A stretch of DNA of 64,000 nt from Dallia pectoralis (lineage: Eukaryota > Chordata > Actinopteri > Esociformes > Umbridae). The position numbers and the translations under genes are program-made. Location of the stretch: the NCBI GenBank assembly GCA_029465975.1, contig CM055742.1:6730099-6794098 (forward strand). Reading direction: 5' to 3'. The notes beneath the pieces were generated by a model. The model did no database searches. It had not been told where the DNA came from and saw nothing but the letters and a program-made list of their open reading frames with translations. How positions within the stretch are numbered: position 1 is the first letter of the stretch; every line of letters starts with the position of its first letter. Shown in pieces: positions 53,357 through 64,000 of this stretch.

Positions 53357-54629
53357 CGTTAGTCCGGTAAACTGACAACTTTCTGAAGTCCAGGCAAACT
53401 AAATTTACGAAATGTTTACAACCAACGGTCTACCTGGCCACAGGCAGGTGCTATGTTCACGTACCGTTTTACGTACATATCAAACAGTATATGCATGCAT
53501 TGAAATGCGAGAAAGTGGACACAGTTTCCAGTCCCCGAAATCCTTTCAAAGAAAAGTGGTTTGTGTTCTTATGTTTTGCGCAAGAAAATTATTAGACTAG
53601 GGCTACTTTGAAAAATAAGTTTCAAAGTATAGCCTCATAATCCAACAATGAATGTCTGTGTCTTCAAGAAAAACTGCGCGTCTGAGTCTCACCGCGATCG
53701 AATTTGGCAAAAAATAGGGCAATGTGGAAATAGAAATAAAGTCAGGAAGCCTATTTGTAGCTCTCCATGTACGAATAAAAAGCGGAAAACTATAAAGGAA
53801 ACGGCTTGTTTATAGAAAAAAAGCTAAATACTTTACTTTCCCCGGGCCTGCCATCTTGTTCTTGCTGTTCCTCTGAAATTTCACATTCTCACTTGGAGAC
53901 TCAGATTACATTAAAAGTCATGGCGTCACCACCACTCTGGCTCGCAACTCTGGAAAATACAGCGCAGTAGATGGAGAGAATATGGCTGGATGCTTTTGGT
54001 GAAACTTGAGGAATGTATTTGAGTTAAGTTTTCTTACATACAATTTTTCCAACTATAATTGTTAGTCTTTACTTTTTGGCAATTTCGAGGGGTACTTTCA
54101 GTTGATTTTTAAGGCATATGCCTACACACGACTTTTTTAATAAATCCAGGTTTTGTGTTTACACTGCTGTGAATAGAATAAGAATAGCCTACTATTTACA
54201 AAATGTCTGAAATAAAAAATGATGTGGTACATTATTTAAGTGCCCTTGGACACCGGGGACATTTCATTACGTAACAATAGATGTTTGGGTTTGTGGCTGC
54301 TAGGCAACCAGTCAGTCCAACAATGCCCCGAGTCAGAATTTGATACATTGAAAAAATATTTAAGGACAATCGTTTTACAATTTTGTTTACAGTAAAAGGT
54401 ATAATTCGAATTGTTCCAATTGTAGATGATTGAGTAAAGCAAATGCGTTGTTTCTTTATAGGCCTACTTGGCGTGTTTCTATTTTTGCGTTAGATGGCGC
54501 TCCTTCTACATTTTTTAGTTCAAAACCACCCGCTCGCTTAATAATGGAGTTCAAGAAATTGCTAGACATTAGCAGAAGATGATTCACGTCCTGTAAGTGG
54601 TGAGGTGGATCAGACTTGTTGGTCCAACT
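53357..54629. other. pkd2 5' flank
   Basis: Region upstream of the pkd2 ATG (minus strand); it should hold the pkd2 5' UTR and promoter. I see no TATA box and no conserved element I can name. No gene is evident. Confidence 0.35.
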
Positions 54630-55035
54630 CCCTACAGATGCTCAATCGCAATTGAGATCTGTTGAATTTGGAAGCCAGGGCAACACCTTAAAACATTCCT
54701 GAACAATGCAGTGTGGAAGGGGGCATCAGATGGTTGAAAGAGGGCACTGCTATCAGGGAATACCATTGCAATGCACTGTGAGCTGCAACACATTCCCTTG
54801 ATACCAACAAAAAAATGTTGGGCCACAATAGAGCTTCTGTTGTTTTGAATCCAACAGGATAGCCATAGTTTTCTTTGTGCGTCGATTAGCCTTCTGGGCC
54901 CACCCTGTCGTGGGTTTGTGATTTGTCTGAACTTTGACCACTGTCAGGAGGTATTAACCACTGCTGACTGGGAGCGTCCCACAGGTCCTGCGGTTTTAAA
55001 GATGCAATAACAATTTGACTTTTGTCAAAGTTGCT
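54630..55035. mobile_element. Old interspersed fish DNA element
   Basis: Words such as GAAGCCAGGGCAACACCTTA, ACATTCCTGAACAATGCAGT and GGCACTGCTATCAGGGAATA, then GGGAGCGTCCCACAGGTCCT. They match in order a dispersed teleost repeat I recognise but cannot name with certainty. The middle is deleted relative to that family. Confidence 0.5.
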
Positions 55036-55376
55036 TGCCAGCAAATCTACCCAGACGTTTGCGCTTGCTAGCCTAGGAGACGATCAACGGTATTTGCTTA
55101 GCCTGTGAGTGGGCATCATGTTTTATCTCATCAGTGTATATACACAGCATATTCTCCTTCTTTATTAATTGTGTGTCAAAGAGCTTATTTTCTATAATGT
55201 CATGCCATTATGTTCAAAGTCATTGTGTAAGTTGATCCTATTAAGTCACTACCAACATAGCATTAAACAAACTTAATAATTTTCTGAGTAGTATTTTTTT
55301 CCTGTACATTTGTAAAACACTACAAATGATTGTGCTAATTGAGGGCAATCAATTCTAGGGCAGAATAAACCCGATG

Positions 55377-55384
55377 TGACGTCA
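55377..55384. promoter_or_regulatory. CRE palindrome upstream of g3bp2
   Basis: A perfect TGACGTCA (CREB/ATF site), about 340 bp upstream of the candidate first-exon donor of g3bp2. A second perfect copy lies at 55855-55862 within the presumed first intron. Function is inferred. Confidence 0.45.
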
Positions 55385-55599
55385 GAATGTCTAGATTTTA
55401 GGCAGGAAGACAGGCGGGAAAATACACCACTCTACGTCACAATTGATGCTGTCCAGTGTAAACATTTCATTGGCTATCGCACTGTGACGGGGGTTCCCTG
55501 CCCCAGATTGCAGGGGTTCGACAATAAAATTGAAGTCTATAGCTTTAGATTCCAATCTCTGATAGAGCAGAGACCATAAAGTGTTATTGGAGGGTGGGA

Positions 55600-55725
55600 A
55601 AACATAATAAATTACAGTTGAAATAACCGTTCATATTTCGGAGTATAGTCGTCGACGACCAGAATCGATACTATTCATACATATTTATTTATAAACTCTG
55701 TTCAATTAGATAGGTCCTTCAAAAG
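55600..55725 (+). other. Putative 5' non-coding exon of g3bp2
   Basis: CAAAAG|GTAAGTTACC at 55725/55726 is a near-consensus donor in the expected place. The exon start is a guess. An alternative donor, GACGG|GTAAGTGC, lies near 56021. From there to 57536 I see intron with CTAACGTTAGC-rich sequence and a direct repeat at about 56250 and 56290 (GTTCAGTAGCTGGCTAGCAT), but no other gene. Confidence 0.4.
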
Positions 55726-57560
55726 GTAAGTTACCGTTTTTAGCTAGCCATGCTAACGTTAGCATGTAAGATAGCCGTTAGTTAGCTAGCCGATGCTTTG
55801 TCTAATCTGACTAACTAGTCACACAAAAACAACAAATCAAAAGGTAACTACACCTGACGTCAACGTAAGTTAATAGCGTATTTAACACGGCTCGGCGACT
55901 GTATGTTTAACTATTGACTTTGGCCAAATAACGTTAACTAATCATGCTAACGTTAGCTAACTAATGGATTGGCTATATTGGCTTTCTGTTTTAAGTCGGT
56001 AAGGCATGGAATCTAGTGACGGGTAAGTGCTGCCTAGCAATGCCCTGAACTTGGACACTATTGCGTTTATTTGTTAATAGCAGGGACTTTATGATTATGG
56101 CTGAACTGTGTATTTTATCAACACTGGACACATTCAGATAATTAGGTTAACTTGTTTTTATTTAAATTTTATTTCTGCCACTGTTATTAATAATAGTATT
56201 CGTGCCCAGCACTGGCACGAGCGCGTTCAGTCGGATGGAATACATTGCATTGGTTCAGTAGCTGGCTAGCATGCTAACACAATGTGCATTGGTTCAGTAG
56301 CTGGCTAGCATGCTAACACAATGTGCATGGGTTCAGTAACTGGCTTCCGATTACAAACGGTTGTGGGCACATTTCACTTAAATTAATACAGTTTAGCCAA
56401 CGCATTTGTTTCCTAACCTATTTCAAATCCATCTGATGAACTTTACGCCAGTTTGACAGGGGTAAACCAGGTTATAAATTGTCGTTTTGGACGAAAAACG
56501 ACGCCACAGAATAGAGATTATCGCGATAGCTGGCGTACCGGTTTCGCTATCACTTTATTAGAAACCGGTCAGTTATTCAAATGTATTTAAGAAATGAATG
56601 CAAAATGGTATATATCGTATTCACGAACGCGTTTAATAATGTTGTCAATTTCACGTAATGTTAACGTTGTGGCTAGTTGGCCCGGTTTCGCCTGCTACTT
56701 CCATCACGTTATATCAGTAGTTAACTACCTCTGTAACCTATTACCTATTTTACCTTGCAAATATGTCACATTATACCACAGTAGTTGGCCTTTTGTGTGT
56801 GTATGTTTCCAATTACGTTCCCTCGATGCTACGGTCATGCAAACGTTACCCGCTATACAGACCGATGGTGTGTCCATCTCGGTATGAAGGACATGGTTAT
56901 GATTTGGCCACAAAAAGGCATCAAGCTACGAAAGGCTTTGCCAGGTCGTGGGAGGCCTTCCGCAGATCCCTCCACAATAGGCCAACCACAATCAACGCAT
57001 GCAATTAAGACACGCTATTTTGGTTAGTAGAAAACCATTATACGTTTGTTACTGGCAGTATGGTAACATGTCAGGGTGTCGACGCGTCCATCGGTGCCCA
57101 TTGCATTTGTGCAGCCGTGGATTAACGCGATGGCGCAGTTGCACGCTAATGCATGCTAACAAAGTAGCCTAGCCAGTTGGCTGGTTCATCATAGTATGGA
57201 TGGGAGACATTTTACAATATAAAACGCAAATGTATTTCTCGCGTATGATATTAGATATGAACTGAACTATTTGAATATGGAGAGAAACTAATGTATTTCA
57301 ATGTCCCTTCTTTCTGCACACCATTTTTGGTCATGAGCGTTCGTAAAATATTTTTTTCATTGTCGTGATCAATGGCTGAGTTTTCACATTTGGGCCTGTC
57401 TGGTATATAGAGTTGTCATTCTTGTCAAATGAGAATGACAGCTGGCATGTCTTTGTTTATCGCCTGCCCCGCTGACTTAATTCCTCTCAGGTCATTTCAT
57501 ATTACAACCGATACAGAAAGTTCTATTCTTTTTCAGAACTTCAGATTGTTTACCAAAGAA

Positions 57561-60500
57561 ATGGTGATGGAGAAGCCAAGTCCCCTGCTTGTAGGGCGGG
57601 AGTTTGTGAGGCAGTATTACACACTCTTAAACAAAGCGCCTGATTTCCTGCATAGGTGCGTACATATTGACAACATACAAAACGACAGTATCTGATGATT
57701 ACATAAATAACGACTATGCCACACCAGCAAGGCGTTGATCAGATTTGCTTTGCCTTAACAGATTCTACGGAAGGAACTCCTCTTATGTTCACGGTGGTCT
57801 TGACTCCAATGGGAAACTGGCAGAAGCGGTGTATGGACAAGCAGTAAGTGCCCAAAATCCAGATTAACCACCTGTTATGTGTCTTGACAACAGAATGTGT
57901 GTTTATATATCAAGTTCATTTCCTCCCGTGCATTTTTATTTAACAACTCAAATGCCTCGACAGGAATCGTGCAGGACTCATTTCCTCCTATATTTCTAAC
58001 CGTGCCTTTTGTGTTATTTTCAAGGAAATCCACAAGAAGGTTCTGTCCCTGCAGTTCCAAGAGTGCCACACAAAGATCCGGCACGTGGACGCCCACGCCA
58101 CTCTCACTGACGGCGTTGTGGTACAGGTTCTGGGAGAGCTATCGAACAATGGCCAGCCAATGAGGAAGTTCATGCAGACGTTTGTGCTTGCTCCGGAGGT
58201 GCGTAGTACTCTGGGCTCCTGGGCTGCTCCCCCTGCATGACCCTAGGCCTCAGGGCTGTTGCCGTGGTTTCCATTGACATGGTTTCCATTGCCACTTGCT
58301 GGGAGTTCTGTTTGTGTTAAGCAAGTGCAAAATGGTGTTAAAGTTGTTACACTGGTGTTGGGGCAACCTGTGTTTGAGTTCGGGAGCGTTGTGCTTCCCA
58401 AGTCACATACCCCCAACTGTGGATTTGACTACACCCATTAGGCTCCAAGTGAGCGAGAATCGTTGTGTGTTTCTTGCGCAACAACAGTGAGCTGTTAGAT
58501 GTACTCAAAGACTGGACTTGGGAGTCACTGCTGTGAAGTTTAAGTCTTATCTCCTTCAATTACTCTAATTTGAGACCGTTCACTGCACGTCTTAAGTTAC
58601 GAACAGATGCCAAATAACGTGTTTGTTTTCGTCAGGGTTCCGTGGCAAACAAATTCTACGTACACAACGACATCTTCCGGTACGAGGATGAGGTTTTTGG
58701 TGATTCGGAGGCTGAACTTGATGAGGGTATGAGAATTTGTTAAAATCCTGCTTTTATTTGTGACGTTTTTTTTTAATGTCTTATATTGATAGTCTAAGTA
58801 ATTTTTTCTGCTTTCCTTTTTAGAATCTGAGGAGGAAGTTGAAGAGGAACAGGAGGAGAGGCCACCTTCCCCCGAACAACTCCAGGACAGTCCAAATAGC
58901 ACCACCTACTACGAGACTCACCCTGTCACGTGAGTAAACAAATAAACGAATATTCTGACCACTGTGTGTGTGTGTGTGTGTATAAATACATAATTTGAAC
59001 ACTGGTATATTGTGGTCATTATCCAGGTGTATTTTGGGACTTCGGCGATCACCTGGTTAAAATGTTATTGTGTTCGCGGTTTCTTTTTAGGAATGGGGTT
59101 GAGGAGCCCCTGGAGCAGCTGGTTCCTGAGCCAGAGCCTGAGCCAGAACCGAAGCCGAAGGTGGAGGAGGTGAAGCCAGAGGTAGAGAAGGTTCTGGAGG
59201 AGCTGGAGGAGAAAGCCCCCTCTCCGCTCCCTGTTGAGTCTCCACCCAGCACCCAGGAGGCCCCTAAGGTTGGTCCAGCTCCTAGGGATGTGACTGTCAT
59301 TTCTTTTTATGTTTGCACATCCATGCCAACTGGAATGAAGCGGTGTGTTTGTCATGCTTACTACGTTGTGGATGGTTATTCTTTTCACACCGTTAATCAA
59401 TGTTACCAGGAAATTGCATTATACTGTTGTACCGATTGTTACGTTTGCATTATCACTGAATTCCTTGCAGACGTTCTCCTGGGCCTCAGTGACCAGTAAA
59501 AATCTGCCTCCTAGCGGCACAGTGTCCTCCTCTGGGATCTCACCCCATGTTGTTAAAGCACCAAGCTCCCAGGTAACCCGTGTTCTGGTGAACGCTTCCG
59601 CCTGTGTGCTATGAGTCTTTGCGCAGAACAATATACCGCTGGTCTGTTGTGTGGTGGGTCTCATCTCTGTCTGTCTGTGTGTTGCGGTGGTACTTTACAG
59701 ACCCGGGTCGAGACCAAGCCCGAGTCCCTGACAGCACCTCTCCGGGGACCGCGGGACCAGCGCACTCGTGACAGACCTGCATTTGTTGCGCGTGGACCAA
59801 GAACTGGTGAGACCCAATGTGTATACTAGTTCCCCCGGGGCCCTTATATCTAATAGGGCAGGGGGGCGGTTCTTTCTGGGTATTAAGATGGTTGGACCTA
59901 GTAAATGGTTTGCAGTGTGTGGATGGAGCCTGTCAATACACACTGGACAGTTGTTTGGTTGTCAGTTGTTACTCACCGAAGTCACGGTCGCTCACATTTT
60001 GGTGGTGTTTATGGTGTTCACGTCTCGCTCAATATGTGCACGTCTGTCACTAGTAGATGGTGTGGCACCTTCAGAATCACAGACTGGGAAACCCCACTTC
60101 AGTTTTGGCAACAAAGGTAACACAATTGGGACCGTTCTACTAAATGTGCACTGGTAAGCATCGTTACGGTGTAACTAAGGGCCGTGCGCTCGATTTGACC
60201 TTAAGGTCGAGGAGAATCGGACCCTGGTGAGACGGACAGCAGGAGGATCGTTCGTTACCCCGACAGCCACCAGCTGTTTGTCGGAAACCTCCCCCACGAC
60301 ATCGACGAGGCTGAGCTCAAGGAGTTCTTCATGAGTAAGTGCTCATTCATATGAATAACTCGAGTATAAACAATAGAGTTAATGAAATCACAAGTTGTTT
60401 TTAGTTGAAGTTGTTGTAGAAGCGGGTTGGTGCACGTCTCCTGCGCCTTCTGCATTTTATCCACACGTGTCAATTGTCTCCCCAGCTTTCGGCAATGTGG

Positions 60501-61043
60501 TGGAGCTGCGCATCAACACGAAGGGAGTTGGTGGAAAGTTGCCCAACTTTGGATTTGTGGTGTTCGACGACTCTGACCCTGTCCAGAGAATCCTGGGGGC
60601 CAAGGTAAGCTCGGTAGATCCTGGGAGGGGCATCGGGGGGAGGCCCAAAGATAAGTGCGTTATTCTTTTTGGTGGGTTGATTACATGACTTTTGAGTATG
60701 CAGGCCGATCTGTCACGTGTTCTGACGCTATCCCCCTCTTTCTGTCGCGTAGCCCATCATGTTTCGCGGTGAGGTGCGTCTGAACGTGGAGGAGAAAAAG
60801 ACCAGGGCTGTGCGCGAGCGTGAGGTGCGCGGTGGAGACGACCGCAGAGACCTGGGGAGGCGCAACGACCGAGGCCCCGGGGGGCCACGCGGAGGCATGG
60901 TTGGCGGCGGCGGGATGATGCGTGACCGTGACGGCCGCGGCCCTCCAGCCAGGGGCGGCCTGGGGGCTCCGAAGCCAGGCCTGGGCTCCGGACGTGGGTC
61001 AGGAGGAACCGGTGAGGGCCGCTTTCCCATCCAGCGCCGCTGA
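57561..61043 (+). CDS. g3bp2: Ras-GAP SH3-domain-binding protein 2 (stress-granule nucleator)
   Basis: Eleven coding exons: 57561-57655, 57762-57843, 58025-58198, 58636-58726, 58824-58929, 59091-59268, 59471-59572, 59701-59806, 60206-60334, 60486-60604, 60753-61043; 490 aa (human G3BP2 482). The first coding exon begins at 57537 after TTTTTCAG. G3BPs bind RNA and nucleate cytoplasmic stress granules. Residues 1-135 form the NTF2-like dimer domain (MVMEKPSPLLVGREFVRQYY; VVQVLGELSNN). Then come an acidic stretch (DEESEEEVEEEQEE), a PEPEPEPEPKPK proline-glutamate run and FSWASVTSKNLPPSG. The RRM has LFVGNLP and FGFVVF, and a C-terminal RGG tail ends GEGRF-IQRR. GDSEAELDEESE, NTKGVGGKLPNFGF and MMRDRDGRGPP choose G3BP2 over G3BP1. 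The exon 10 acceptor is weak (ACCTTAAG). Confidence 0.97.
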
Positions 61044-62162
61044 GATCGCCCCCTGCAGTTCGGAAGTAGTACCACGTTCTCCATCTTCTGCTGTTCTCGT
61101 TAACGAAAAATCTACATGTATAAACGTATATACTTTTTGTTTTTTTTTCCGGTTTCTTTTCTTTCTTTTTTGGCTTTGGAGTGTGACACAGCCTGTCGAC
61201 AGTCTTCTTTTTTTCATGTGGAACAGACGAAGAACAAAAGCGAGCGTCTTCGCTTTACTTGGCTGTGAGCTGAGTGTCCTTTTCCAGTTTTCTCAAGAAT
61301 TCAGACACTCATTTGTAAATTTAATGAAAAAACAAAAAACCACCAGGATTAATCTGCAGTGTTAATAAGAGGGGACTGATAGACATTTACTGGCGATAAA
61401 TACAGCCCATCATTTGAAATAAGAGATTACGTGCCTCGGCTTACAGGGGCGCCACCTAACGAATTCCCTCTTTGTTGCACATTTTATACATGGTAGTTCT
61501 CTGCCCATTACTGTTGGAACAACAAAGGGTGCAAGTTTCGTGCAATTCAGGGGGATGGAGGCTTGCCTTTTGTTCCCCCCTCTTTTTTTCGAAGAACACT
61601 GGTTACAACAAGTTGCGTCATGCACTAATGGGTACTATTGTCACGTTGCGTTGACGTCTCTGAAACACGGCTCCGATGCCGCCCGCTGTGGTCTGGAAGC
61701 TGTGACGCGCCCATCTGTACTGCAGGCATGTCTAAGACTGGTAGACTTAATTTTTCCCCACCACATCCACGTGTCATGACTATGCCTCTATTACAGCTGG
61801 CGTCGACGAGACGCAACGGACCAATCTACAGGTGTTTTTTTCTCCTCTCAATAAATTTAGTAAATAATCTCAGCAACGTTCCTGGACTAAACCGAACGGG
61901 GGAGAGAAACTGATGCTCCACAGACTGAAACCAAGATGACCATTAAGAAAGTGGTGGTGATTATAGTGGTGGTGGCTTGATCACTACTTTTGACGATACA
62001 AATAGATGTTTTTGTTGGTTTTGGGTTTGTCTTAGCGTTTCTTTTCTCAGCTTTTTTTTTTTTACCAGAATGGTGAAACCTGTGACTGGTGATGTCACGG
62101 GCGTTCCCTTCACCCCCCCCCCACCCCCCGTTTCTCATCTGAGGGCAAAGCATCATAATAAA
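61044..62162 (+). other. g3bp2 3' UTR with polyadenylation signals
   Basis: T-rich sequence after the stop. AATAAA occurs at 61850-61855 and at 62157-62162. Either could end the transcript. Confidence 0.55.
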
Positions 62163-64000
62163 TGTACAGCAAAAATCCTAGTTTACTGTATGATTTGTTT
62201 TGTGTTTTTATTTTTCTTTCAGAGTGATACAAGAGCATGATGGTGCCTTTCTATTTCCAGTCTAACTTGTGAATTGAGGTCGGGGTACGCTGTGGCAACC
62301 AGTGTTGGGCAGACGGAGGTGTTTCAGTTGCCTACTAAATCTGCTGAGTACAGAAGGATTTGCAGTGCTTTTGACAAGATCATAACATTTTTTATTTCCC
62401 CTGGTGCGCATTTCATTCACTCATACGAGACGTTCAACTGCTTACGGTTATGTGCTGTGTGTTTTGCACATTTTATTTGCTGTGTGTTTTCAGGGTAGAC
62501 AGCGGCTATTCGAGATGCCTGAAGTTTTGTTTTAATGTCAGGTGGTTAAAAAACACATTGGTAGACAATGCGATGGTACAGGAGAACATTCGCGGTTTGC
62601 GATTCAGTGGCCCAGTCGAGTGACGACTGCGTTTTGGAGGTTATAGGATCTGTTTGGATCTGCGGGATTGACAGTTGGCTTGGTAACGGACTGTGAAATA
62701 TGAAATGTGCTCTTTTTGGGAAAACACGTTATATTGCACAATGTCATGGGCTACCAGACAGGTGAGAATCGGTACATTCGTTTGGAGCCGCATAGTTTTT
62801 TCTTTCTCCAAAAACGGCACGCTGTATACATCTTGGGAGCCTTAGACTGTTTCATCCAAAAACATTTTCCTCGGCAGCACATTTTGTAAGACTGTTGTTC
62901 TGGGTGTTATTTAGCCTTTTCGTGCAAACTGTACCTAGGGTGACGAACACTTTTTTATATCCATTTATGTTTTTAAACTGATAAAAATATTAAATGTGCT
63001 TAGTGTATGGATTATATTTTTTAAATGGGCTAGTTGAAATTCAATACCAATACACCTCCAGTACAATGGTTCTATTTTTGTGACTGCGTGAAAGGGATGC
63101 TTTCAGTATCGACCTAATTCTTTGGGACGAAGAGGATGGTTTTTTGCAGTTTTTTTATTTTCTTTTTTACTGGTCTTGCACTGAAATGGAAACCTGATGT
63201 AGCTCTGTTGTCTTTCCTGGAAAGTAGTGTTGCACTATTATTCAATAATCTGTCAGGGTAGAAAACACTTTCTTCAAATCCCTCCCCTCTTATCTCTGGA
63301 AACATAAACATACTTCCTGTGTAAATTATCTTCTAGCAATGCTGTTAAGTACTAATGGCTACCCATTCAGCTAGCAGTTGTCCATCCATACTGGTCAAAT
63401 CCATTATTGTCTAGTTGAACGGTAGCTCTCGTGTAGGGCAGCTCAAAGCCACTGGTGTTTCATGCATGATGTGTCCTGAAATGCCGATGCCTCTGGTTGG
63501 GTTGGAACATTGTGCGGAACACGGGTGTGGCGGTGCTCTCGATATCCAGTGTTGAGTCAGTGCCAAGCTACGCCCCAAATGGGCCTCTCGTGTTTCCACA
63601 AAATGGACATGTTTCACAGCTGCCAGAACACTCCCGAGAGTGTTTCAGATGATCAGCAAAAAGGGCACTTAATTAAAAAATATATTTTTTTTTGCAATGG
63701 GCTACAGCGAAGAGAAGTCAGTTCAATGAAAAGCTATGCATGCTTTCTGGCTAGTTTTTCTGAAAGTCAGTGCTACAAAACTGGGTGGTGACAGGTTTTC
63801 CCTGTAACTTTCTTTAATGACATATCAGCCAAACACCCATCTCGACCCCCTTTTTTTTCTCAGTTCAAATGACCCCTTAACTTAAGTGATGGCTGTGAGC
63901 TTTTTTCACTGTTGAAAAATGCAGTAGAGCGGATCTAAGTGTATCGTTCCAGTCCTCATTTTCATGGAATATGATTGCTCTCTTGGCTTTAGCAGGTGTG
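62163..64000. other. Downstream of g3bp2, no gene seen
   Basis: AT-rich, with ORFs below 95 codons, none resembling a protein. It could include a longer g3bp2 3' UTR form. No RNA gene or repeat family was recognised. Confidence 0.4.

Overview
This window is vertebrate nuclear DNA from a teleost fish. The genes have many small exons with GT-AG introns. The proteins read closest to bony-vertebrate HERC, PPM1K, ABCG2, PKD2 and G3BP2. The introns and spacers hold Tc1-like transposons and CR1/L2-type LINE remnants of the kind common in fish. Several of the Tc1-like pieces resemble families I associate with salmonids and pikes, so a salmoniform or esociform host is my guess. Nothing in the window is bacterial or viral.

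Layout. At 1-772 (minus) lie the first three exons of a HERC/RCC1-like gene that runs off the left edge. At 1912-10487 (minus) is a complete 23-exon small HERC E3 ligase gene (1020 aa). At 13747-18106 (plus) is ppm1k, the mitochondrial branched-chain ketoacid dehydrogenase phosphatase (6 coding exons, 373 aa). At 25953-43205 (plus) is abcg2, an ABC half-transporter (15 coding exons, 676 aa). At 45343-53356 (minus) is pkd2, polycystin-2 (15 exons, 918 aa). At 57561-61043 (plus) is g3bp2, a stress-granule RNA-binding protein (11 coding exons, 490 aa). Each model was joined by hand; intron phases close and the reading frame is continuous from ATG to stop.

The HERC-PPM1K-ABCG2-PKD2 order and relative orientations match human chromosome 4q22 as I know it. 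This is conserved synteny rather than an operon: the genes work in unrelated processes (ubiquitin/ISG15 ligation, branched-chain amino acid catabolism, drug and urate export, ciliary calcium signalling, stress granules). g3bp2 next to pkd2 is a difference from human, where G3BP2 lies several megabases away on the same arm.

The most unusual non-genic structure is a 5.9-kb array of about 190 copies of a 31-bp unit inside abcg2. It contains four near-identical 54-bp inverted islands spaced at exact multiples of 31 bp. Other arrays (33, about 100, 152, 45, 56 and 20 bp units) sit in the HERC introns, the HERC-ppm1k spacer, ppm1k and pkd2. The second point of interest is the tandem HERC pair, with an interferon-response-like motif in the 1.1-kb gap between the two genes. 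I see no wholly new gene system here.
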